Shown piece by piece: positions 1 through 4,877 of a stretch of DNA of 7,670 bases. This DNA is from Sedimentisphaerales bacterium (GTDB taxonomy: Bacteria > Planctomycetota > Phycisphaerae > Sedimentisphaerales > SG8-4). Under the pieces are notes generated by a model that ran no database searches, was not told where the DNA came from, and saw only the letters and a list, made by a program, of their open reading frames with translations. Both the position numbers and the translations under genes were made by a program. The stretch lies in NCBI GenBank assembly GCA_016932895.1, contig JAFGCA010000338.1, forward strand, positions 1 through 7,670, given 5' to 3'. How positions within the stretch are numbered: position 1 is the stretch's first letter; every line of letters starts with the position of its first letter.

Positions 1-1
1 C

Positions 2-1048
2 ACCAGCAACCCGCGCAGCCGCGCGGCAATCGTTCTGGCGGCGATTCTGTGCCTCGGCCTTGCGCCCGGCCTGCGGGCGGGCACGTTGGCGGTGGCCACG
101 AATTCGTGCTGGATCACACGCTTCGACACGGAGACGGGCGAGGCGGTCGGGACCGACTTCAACATCCGTACCGTCGAAACCAACGCCAGCATCTACTGCC
201 TGCAGTATGACACGGCCAATGGAGATCTCTGGGTGGGGCTCCAGGGCGGGGCCACCACGGTCACCAACTTCGTCCTGGTGCTGCGCGACAGCGGCGGCGC
301 CCTGGCTCCCGTGCACGCCTTCCGGCCGCCGGCCCGCTCCGGCAGCGCCCCAAACGTCTATGACATCGAGGTGATATCCGGACTCGGCAACCCCGTTACA
401 GAAGTATGGGTTTCACACAACTGGCGCTATGCATACAATGTATCACTGACGCGCTATGATGGGACGACGTTCACGACGATCTACACCTCTGCGGTCTCGG
501 GAAGCGGCTCGGAGGGGCTGACATCGGGCACGGGCTACAACCTCTGGTGGATGGCCGGGGCAGCGCATCGTCAAAACTACAACCGCCTCTACGACCGGAG
601 CACGTTCCCGGACACCAGTCTCACGACCTACGACTCCAACAAAAGCGACGCGCAGCGGGGTGCCATATTCTACCCCGGAACGGTGAAAACCAACGGCGTC
701 GAAGCCGCCACCGGAGTCGTCCTGGTCGGAGCCGCCGAGCAGAACCACGGCTGGGTCTGGGTCTACGCCGAGGACGGCAGCTACCTGGGTGCCCTGATGG
801 ATTACGGCCAGATGGGAATCAACGCCCGTGGCGTGCGCGACCTGGACCTGGACGAATCGGGCGCGTTGTACCTGCTATCCGTCCGCGACAGCGGCACGAG
901 CCAGTTTGTCCCCCAGATCGTCAAGTACGTGTACGCCACGAACACGGCCTCGACATTCAAGAGCATCGGCAACGGTTACGTGCTCAACGCGGTCAGCTAT
1001 CTGGCGCCCATCCCGGCATCCGGCGCCACCGTCCTCCTGATCAAATGA
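2..1048 (+). CDS. Secreted, possibly beta-propeller protein (5' end outside the window)
   Basis: The reading frame is open from the first complete codon at base 2 to TGA at 1046-1048, giving 348 visible residues. Visible residues 1-26 are a signal peptide: Arg-5 and Arg-7, a hydrophobic stretch at residues 9-21, and a signal peptidase I site LRA|GT near residue 26. The true start must therefore lie just left of the window; the TTG at 86 is internal (Leu-29). Cys-17 is not in a lipobox, because Leu precedes it. The body is rich in Gly, Tyr, Trp and short beta-strand-like segments such as NGDLWVGLQGG, HGWVWVYAEDGSYLG and LDLDESGALYLLSV. These suggest propeller blades, as in NHL or two-component-sensor-type repeats, but I cannot assign a family. 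The C-terminus is PIPASGATVLLIK, matching the tail pattern of the three minus-strand exported proteins. No enzymatic motif was recognised. The gene converges with the minus-strand block. An extracellular or surface role is inferred from the signal peptide only. Confidence 0.8.
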   Translation, partial: TSNPRSRAAIVLAAILCLGLAPGLRAGTLAVATNSCWITRFDTETGEAVGTDFNIRTVETNASIYCLQYDTANGDLWVGLQGGATTVTNFVLVLRDSGGALAPVHAFRPPARSGSAPNVYDIEVISGLGNPVTEVWVSHNWRYAYNVSLTRYDGTTFTTIYTSAVSGSGSEGLTSGTGYNLWWMAGAAHRQNYNRLYDRSTFPDTSLTTYDSNKSDAQRGAIFYPGTVKTNGVEAATGVVLVGAAEQNHGWVWVYAEDGSYLGALMDYGQMGINARGVRDLDLDESGALYLLSVRDSGTSQFVPQIVKYVYATNTASTFKSIGNGYVLNAVSYLAPIPASGATVLLIK

Positions 1049-1226
1049 CCGGTTCATCCGGCGCCACCGCGCGTCCGCCCCCGACCAGCCCTCCATCCCG
1101 GACCACAGGAGAGCTTGCGGGCTGGGCGTGCAGCTCGCGATGGCCCGAGCCGGAAGCCTGCGCGCCGGCCAGCGCAAGAAGGATCGAAGCGACGGCGCGA
1201 GACAGGTGCAGGCGAGTGTCGTGCAT
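1041..1226 (-). CDS. Doubtful 61-codon ORF with a signal-peptide-like N-terminus
   Basis: The ORF starts at ATG 1226 and ends at TGA 1041, overlapping the last 8 bases of the convergent plus-strand gene. The N-terminus looks like a signal peptide: basic residues in HDTRLHLSR, a hydrophobic run AVASILLALAGA, and an AQA|SG cleavage site near residue 24. The remaining 37 residues are Gly/Ala/Pro-rich with no recognisable domain. No good ribosome binding site precedes the ATG (the upstream bases read CACGACTATC). It could be a remnant of a fourth exported gene in the minus-strand block, a small secreted protein, or a chance frame in G+C-rich spacer DNA. The last is quite possible. Confidence 0.22.
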   Translation of the reverse strand: MHDTRLHLSRAVASILLALAGAQASGSGHRELHAQPASSPVVRDGGLVGGGRAVAPDEPVI

Positions 1227-1309
1227 GATAGTCGTGCAGGTGACGACGCGGCGTCCGCATCGTCGCGTGCGACCCGTCGTCGCCGGGTTGTCGCTTGAGT
1301 GAGATACGC
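1049..1309. other. Convergent intergenic region, no clear terminator
   Basis: This is the 261-base spacer between the plus-strand gene and the last minus-strand gene. I looked for hairpins followed by T-runs in either direction and saw none. There are only short G+C-rich inverted repeats: GACGACG at 1242-1248 with CGTCGTC at 1275-1281, and TGCGC at 1159-1163 with GCGCA at 1172-1176. Both are weak in this base composition. The doubtful 61-codon ORF lies within it. Confidence 0.6.
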
Positions 1310-2416
1310 TTACCGCACGGTGATGACCGTGCCCAGATTCGAGGGCACGACGTACTTTAGCTGAATCGTCTTCTCGTCCGTATTGTCGATCAGTTCCCAG
1401 GCGCCGGCCGCGCCGGAGTCGAGTGTGAAGTTGCCGCTCTTGGCGCCGGTGTAGGCCAGGATGTCGTAGACCTGCCCCATGGCGGGAACCACTCCGTCGA
1501 GTTCCGGTTCGACCGTCACGCTTCCCACCGTCAGCGTCCCTGCGGCGATGGTGCCGAAGTCGGTCGCGTGGTCGATCACGGGACGCAACGCGCCATTGTC
1601 GAAGGTCAGGTTGCCGAGGTCCACAGTGGCGTTCCTGCCGCGCACGATCAGCGTCACGAAGGAGGGGTCACCGTAGGCCGGATTGGCCTTGCCAAGGTTG
1701 ACGGTCTTACCGGTCGCGTTGAACGTTGCGGAGTCGCGGATATCGAGCACCATCCGTACATCGCCCCCGTCCTCATTATTGGAGTTCGAGCCAAAAAGGT
1801 TGCCGGCGACATAGAACCAGTTCCCGACTTCGAAGATCGCTCCGTCCTTGATCGTCAAGGCGGCGTCCAGTTCGTAGAAGAGCTGGTTCGAATCGCAGAA
1901 ACGGGTCTGTTTCTGCAGGACATGCACCTGGCCGCTGAGCGTGAAGGCATACTGCTCGATCGTCGCGTTGACCTGGTTGTTGCGGTACATCCAGACGTTG
2001 TTGTTGATGTCGGCCGTGACCTTGCTGCCGGCCGTTCCAGTGTACTCCAGACTGTAGTCCGGACAGGAACTGTAGGCCAATTGCGCGAAGGACGTCGCCT
2101 TCAGTTCGTAGCCATTGCAGTCGAGCACCATGCTCGTGTTGCCGTTGTTGGCCTTCCATCCGGGAACCGTGTAGTCCGCGTCCAGCGTGACCGTGCCGAT
2201 CGCGGCCACCTGCGAAAAGTCCGCCCCAACGGTGGCGGAGGGCAGCCCGGCGCTCCAGTTGTCCGTGTTGCCCCAGTCGCCGTCGCCGGCGTTTCCGTTC
2301 CAGTACGTCTGGCCGAGCGCGTGTGGCGCCAGCAACGCCAGCGCCAGGGCCGGGGCGGTCAGCCGCAGCGCGTATGCGCCCCAAGAGCCTTGCAGAAATG
2401 CGATTCGTCTTTTCAT
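1310..2416 (-). CDS. Exported beta-rich protein with N-terminal WxNTxNW motif and C-terminal short tag (paralogue of 2583-3692)
   Basis: This encodes 368 residues from ATG 2416 to TAA 1310. This start is preferred over the in-frame ATG at 2455 because AAAGGGAGAAGTG lies directly upstream, as at the paralogue, and because it gives a normal signal peptide: MKRR, a hydrophobic stretch to about residue 30, and cleavage near ALG|QT at 35. After cleavage comes W39, then WGNTDNW (48-54) and GLP (57-59), a motif common at the start of exported beta-helix or autotransporter-like PVC proteins. The middle is rich in Asn, Thr, Val and Gly with alternating strand-like segments, consistent with a parallel beta-helix; no catalytic motif is visible. 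The end is strongly similar to the paralogue: QVYD[IL], then WEL..NT.EK.IQ.KY, then VVPSNLGTVITVR at the stop. No transmembrane anchor or LPXTG is present. It is the last gene of the minus-strand block. Function is unknown; a structural or adhesive surface role is an inference. Confidence 0.85.
   Translation of the reverse strand: MKRRIAFLQGSWGAYALRLTAPALALALLAPHALGQTYWNGNAGDGDWGNTDNWSAGLPSATVGADFSQVAAIGTVTLDADYTVPGWKANNGNTSMVLDCNGYELKATSFAQLAYSSCPDYSLEYTGTAGSKVTADINNNVWMYRNNQVNATIEQYAFTLSGQVHVLQKQTRFCDSNQLFYELDAALTIKDGAIFEVGNWFYVAGNLFGSNSNNEDGGDVRMVLDIRDSATFNATGKTVNLGKANPAYGDPSFVTLIVRGRNATVDLGNLTFDNGALRPVIDHATDFGTIAAGTLTVGSVTVEPELDGVVPAMGQVYDILAYTGAKSGNFTLDSGAAGAWELIDNTDEKTIQLKYVVPSNLGTVITVR
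1313..1351 (-). repeat. Copy 1 of the paralogous 3' coding end (C-terminal tag)
   Basis: These 39 bases encode VVPSNLGTVITVR at the stop codon. They match 2586-2624 at 30 of 39 positions, and similarity continues upstream through the WEL..NT.EK segment. This is the best conserved part of the two paralogous genes. Confidence 0.7.
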
Positions 2417-2418
2417 GT

Positions 2419-2431
2419 CACTTCTCCCTTT
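2419..2431 (-). promoter_or_regulatory. Ribosome binding site deciding the start at 2416
   Basis: On the minus strand AAAGGGAGAAGTG ends 2 bases before ATG 2416. The same 13 bases occur before ATG 3692 of the paralogue. GGGAG is the Shine-Dalgarno core. The longer alternative start at 2455 has no comparable site and would read through this element as coding sequence. Confidence 0.7.
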
Positions 2432-2461
2432 CTTCACCATTTGGGCGTGTTTCATCGTTTT

Positions 2462-2527
2462 TCAGGGTCGCTCGTCCAGCGTCGCCTTGAAGGCCGCGAG
2501 GGTGGCTTTGAGTATTGTGCGATGCAT
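2462..2527 (-). CDS. Small 21-codon ORF with perfect Shine-Dalgarno
   Basis: The ORF runs from ATG 2527 to TGA 2462 and encodes MHRTILKATLAAFKATLDERP, split here as MHRTILKATLAA then FKATLDERP. A full AGGAGG sits 6 bases before the ATG, the best ribosome binding site in the window. It lies between the two paralogous exported proteins, 55 bases after the stop of the upstream one and 45 before the start of the downstream one. Its 3' end resembles the 3' end of the large golvesin-domain gene: FKATLDERP-stop versus FKRPVDERP-stop, with 27 of 36 bases identical over the last 12 codons including the stop (2462-2497 versus 4878-4913). It has no signal peptide or membrane segment. It could be a real microprotein, a leader peptide coupled to the downstream gene, or a deletion remnant of a gene with a golvesin-type tail. 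Function is unknown. Confidence 0.45.
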   Translation of the reverse strand: MHRTILKATLAAFKATLDERP

Positions 2528-2533
2528 TTTTCT

Positions 2534-2539
2534 CCTCCT
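2534..2539 (-). promoter_or_regulatory. AGGAGG ribosome binding site of the 21-codon ORF
   Basis: AGGAGG on the minus strand is spaced 6 bases (AGAAAA) from ATG 2527. It is a consensus site at an optimal distance, and the main reason to take this tiny ORF seriously. Confidence 0.65.
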
Positions 2540-2582
2540 GTGTGGTGTGGTGTAGCGACCGTGTTCCTTCGTAGCCTCCGTC

Positions 2583-3692
2583 TCAGCGCACGGTGATTAG
2601 GGTCCCCAGATTGGACGGAACCACGTACTTCGCCTGAATCTTCTTCTCGGCTGTATTGAGAATCAATTCCCACGTCCCCTCGTCCTCGGCCGCCAGCGTC
2701 AGGCCTGCGTCGTTGTCTTCATACGAGCCGTAGGACACCAGATCGTAGACCTGGTTCTTGACCGGCTCGACATCCACGAGATCGATGTCGATGATGGGGC
2801 TGACGTCAATCCGGAACTTGTTGGACACGGAGATGGGCGGTGTGGCGTCATCCGTCAGGTAGTCGATCTCGAACACCAGTTCGGCGTTCTCCAAAATGAA
2901 TCCGGGACCCGTAACATGCACCGAGGCATCCTTGCCGGTGACACGGATGCGGCCAAGACCCTTGCCCGGCTGAACGCCGGCGTCGTCGCCGCCGACGACG
3001 AACGTGCCGGTGCTGGTCACCGAGGCCTGATCCTTGACGTGAATTTCGCCGGTCATTCCGGGGCCGGTCGTTCCGAGTTGGGTATTGTTGGCAAGGATGA
3101 TGGACGTTGCGCTAAGGGTCACGTCATCCTGGACCCTGACCGTACCCAACGCCGGATATACGGAGTTGCCGTTTCCTGACGAGACGGGATAGAAGGCGCC
3201 AAAGACGACGTCGATATCGCCGCTGAAAACCCAGGTGGCCTGTTCGACCTCCTCGTCGTCGTCGCTGTTGGTGTTGAGGAACGCCGGGTTGCCCGCACAG
3301 TCGAACGTCCCCCCGCCGACGGTGTCTGTGATTTCGAGCCGCCACGTCGACCAAGTGGTTGACATGTTCCGCCCAATCTGGCCGCCGGAGATGTCCAGCG
3401 TGTTCCCCTGCAGATCGAGCTTATAGTCCTGCCCCGCCTTCTGGGACTTGTACGTGCCCGCCGTGGGCACGTCGACGTCCACGATGATTGTGCCGGTGAA
3501 GGCGGTCCCGACTCCGACCTCCTCTGTATTTCCGATGCCCGGCACAACGCCGCCTTGCCAGTTGCTGGTGTTGTTCCAGTTGTTGCCCGGTGGCGTGCCG
3601 GGTCCGATCCAAGTTTGAATTCCGCCCAAGGCCAAAGGCGAGGCCAGCGCGAGCAGACTACCCGCCACGATCAGCCGATGAGATGTTTTCAT
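2583..3692 (-). CDS. Exported beta-rich protein with WxNTSNW motif and C-terminal short tag (paralogue of 1310-2416)
   Basis: This encodes 369 residues from ATG 3692 to TGA 2583. The in-frame ATG at 3716 is rejected because AAAGGGAGAAGTG (3696-3708) positions ribosomes at 3692. The signal peptide is MKTSHR, then a hydrophobic stretch (residues 7-22), with cleavage near ALG|GI. The mature N-terminus carries W28, then WNNTSNW (39-45) and G-V-V-P (48-51). The body is acidic, with recurrent strand-turn segments, many Asp/Gly/Thr/Val residues and a DDDEEVE patch, consistent with a beta-helix or beta-sandwich surface protein. No active-site motif was recognised. The C-terminus shares QVYDL, WEL..NT.EK.IQ.KY and VVPSNLGTLITVR with the downstream paralogue; 30 of the 39 bases coding the final 13 residues are identical. 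The middles are much less alike, so the pair shares end modules around divergent cores. There is no membrane anchor. Function is unknown. Confidence 0.85.
   Translation of the reverse strand: MKTSHRLIVAGSLLALASPLALGGIQTWIGPGTPPGNNWNNTSNWQGGVVPGIGNTEEVGVGTAFTGTIIVDVDVPTAGTYKSQKAGQDYKLDLQGNTLDISGGQIGRNMSTTWSTWRLEITDTVGGGTFDCAGNPAFLNTNSDDDEEVEQATWVFSGDIDVVFGAFYPVSSGNGNSVYPALGTVRVQDDVTLSATSIILANNTQLGTTGPGMTGEIHVKDQASVTSTGTFVVGGDDAGVQPGKGLGRIRVTGKDASVHVTGPGFILENAELVFEIDYLTDDATPPISVSNKFRIDVSPIIDIDLVDVEPVKNQVYDLVSYGSYEDNDAGLTLAAEDEGTWELILNTAEKKIQAKYVVPSNLGTLITVR
2586..2624 (-). repeat. Copy 2 of the paralogous 3' coding end (C-terminal tag)
   Basis: These bases encode VVPSNLGTLITVR at the stop codon of the upstream paralogue and form the counterpart of 1313-1351. 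The conserved ends with divergent middles suggest duplication followed by selection on the termini, or recombination between genes sharing end modules. Confidence 0.7.
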
Positions 3693-3695
3693 TTC

Positions 3696-3708
3696 CACTT
3701 CTCCCTTT
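3696..3708 (-). promoter_or_regulatory. Ribosome binding site deciding the start at 3692
   Basis: On the minus strand AAAGGGAGAAGTG is followed by GAA and ATG 3692. It is the same 13-base element found before the paralogue at 2416, which supports the shorter start in both genes. Confidence 0.7.
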
Positions 3709-3737
3709 TCTCGCATGTATGGAGTGTATGCCGATTA

Positions 3738-3750
3738 AACCGGGCCGGTT
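3738..3750. repeat. Short inverted repeat between two exported-protein genes
   Basis: AACCG-GGC-CGGTT on the plus strand is a 5-bp stem with a 3-base loop in the 88-base gap between the genes ending at 3781 and starting at 3692. No T-run follows in either direction, so it is not a convincing terminator. It could be an RNA hairpin or an operator-like palindrome, or chance. Confidence 0.25.
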
Positions 3751-3780
3751 CCTTGATCTGAGTGTGTGGATCATCCGGTA

Positions 3781-4833
3781 CTAGCGGACGACAATCATAG
3801 TTGCTTTGGCCGGGACGTCGACCACCGCCTCGTTCAGAATCTGGAGTTCCACCGATTTCGTCGTCGTATTGACCAAATAGTCTGTATAGTCAACGCCGAT
3901 CGTGTAGGTTCCAGGGGGGACGGCTTCACCCCCGAAAATGGCTGTGTTGAGAATCTCCGGATTGCTTCCCGTGAAGTCCCTCTTGACATCTGTATACATC
4001 ACCCTGGCCGCATGCTCTCCGGTTCCGTCAAGAACAAGGTGCTGTGTGCCGTTGAAGGTTGAGCCGGCGTACACACCGTGATTGTACCGCCATTTGAGTT
4101 CGCACGTCGTGTCGGGCCCCATGTGCAGGGTGAATGAATTCGTTCCTGTTCCAAGGCGGGTGCCGTTACTCATCAGCAGGTCTCCGCTCGGCATGTCCAC
4201 GCTCCCGCAAAAGCGGAAACCGCCGTTTACGAACCAAAGCAGGTTGGTGCCGATGGTCACGTTCACCGTCCCGTTCCCCTCGAAGTTTTGTTTGGGCTTC
4301 GAAAAATACTGTGTATTGGTTACCACAATGCCCCCGTCGAGGGTGATCGTGTCGCCTGTGTCGCCAGTGGCGTGGCTCAGGGTGATCCGCGTGTTGTCAT
4401 GCATGAGCGCATTCCATCCCACGTTCAAATAATCACTCGCGTCAAGATGCGCCCCACTTTCGATCACAAAGTATTGTTTGCGGACGGTGCCAAGATCATC
4501 ATTCGGGGCGATTGTGGCGTTGGCCCGGACGATGACCGCATCGGGGTGCGGGTAGCCTCCTGCGTCGGGCCAGGCCTCGCAGGTTATCGCCGTGATGCCA
4601 TTCCCCACGACGGCCGTGTCGTTGCTGACAGGCAGCCCGACCGGATCCCAGTTGCTCGCGTCAGACCAATTTCCTCCGTCGGTCAGCCAGTTGTATTCCG
4701 TGGCACCGGCGGTCGCGGAGAGCAAAACAAGCACAACCAGACCGGGGACCAACATTCTTGAGATGACAGCAATGGATTTGGATGGCTCCATACTGTCGAG
4801 TTCGGGTTTCAGCGTTGCGATTCGTTGTCTCAT
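3781..4833 (-). CDS. Exported beta-rich protein with WSDASNW motif and C-terminal VPAKATMIVVR tag
   Basis: This encodes 350 residues from ATG 4833 to TAG 3781. The frame stays open far upstream inside the neighbouring gene, but AAGGAG 7 bases before ATG 4833 and the signal peptide set the start here. The signal sequence has an unusually long polar N-region (about 26 residues), a hydrophobic core (residues 27-40), and cleavage near AGA|TE at 44. The mature N-terminus has W49, then WSDASNW (56-62) and GLP (66-68), the same motif as the two following genes. The rest is beta-rich, with segments such as VIVRANATIAPND, FVIESGAHLDASDYLNVGW and ITLDGGIVVTNTQYF that resemble beta-helix rungs. Near the C-terminus are a PPGTYTIGVDYTDY strand pair and the terminal VDVPAKATMIVVR. 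The 44-base gap to the upstream hydrolase-like gene suggests cotranscription. No enzymatic motif was seen; a surface or extracellular structural role is an inference. Confidence 0.83.
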   Translation of the reverse strand: MRQRIATLKPELDSMEPSKSIAVISRMLVPGLVVLVLLSATAGATEYNWLTDGGNWSDASNWDPVGLPVSNDTAVVGNGITAITCEAWPDAGGYPHPDAVIVRANATIAPNDDLGTVRKQYFVIESGAHLDASDYLNVGWNALMHDNTRITLSHATGDTGDTITLDGGIVVTNTQYFSKPKQNFEGNGTVNVTIGTNLLWFVNGGFRFCGSVDMPSGDLLMSNGTRLGTGTNSFTLHMGPDTTCELKWRYNHGVYAGSTFNGTQHLVLDGTGEHAARVMYTDVKRDFTGSNPEILNTAIFGGEAVPPGTYTIGVDYTDYLVNTTTKSVELQILNEAVVDVPAKATMIVVR

Positions 4834-4840
4834 GTCAGGA

Positions 4841-4846
4841 CTCCTT
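4841..4846 (-). promoter_or_regulatory. Ribosome binding site for the gene starting at 4833
   Basis: AAAAAAGGAGTCCTGAC precedes ATG 4833 on the minus strand, with the AAGGAG core 7 bases away. It separates the true start from the long upstream open frame, which overlaps the hydrolase-like gene out of frame. Confidence 0.7.
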
Positions 4847-4854
4847 TTTTGTGG

Positions 4855-4869
4855 CGAGGCGGGGCCTCG
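4855..4869. repeat. Intercistronic inverted repeat (hairpin)
   Basis: CGAGGC-GGG-GCCTCG is a perfect 6-bp G+C-rich stem with a 3-base loop. It starts 8 bases past the stop codon at 4878 and ends 8 bases before the Shine-Dalgarno at 4841-4846. On the minus strand it is followed by CCACAAAAAAGG and not by a T-run, so it does not fit an intrinsic terminator. It could stabilise the upstream mRNA end or adjust expression between the two genes. Confidence 0.4.
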
Positions 4870-4877
4870 TCGGGTTG

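Noticed and set aside
86..88. TTG at 86 as start codon of the left-edge gene
   Set aside because: It lies just after a complete signal peptide encoded by the same frame from base 2, so it is internal and the gene starts outside the window.
547..1302. 251-codon plus-strand frame through the end of the left gene into the spacer
   Set aside because: It is an Arg/Pro-rich shifted frame of the real gene, with no ribosome binding site or domain.
1049..1309. Bidirectional intrinsic terminator in the convergent spacer
   Set aside because: Only short G+C-rich inverted repeats without adjacent T-runs were found.
1568..2596. 342-codon open frame on the plus strand
   Set aside because: It is antisense to the exported protein at 1310-2416, which has a signal peptide, ribosome binding site and paralogue. 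The mirror frame shows only low-complexity Arg/Val-rich sequence.
1313..3819. Canonical PEP-CTERM sorting signals
   Set aside because: The tails start with a VP-like segment but lack the PEP triplet, the roughly 20-residue hydrophobic helix and the C-terminal basic cluster. They cannot be called PEP-CTERM as defined.
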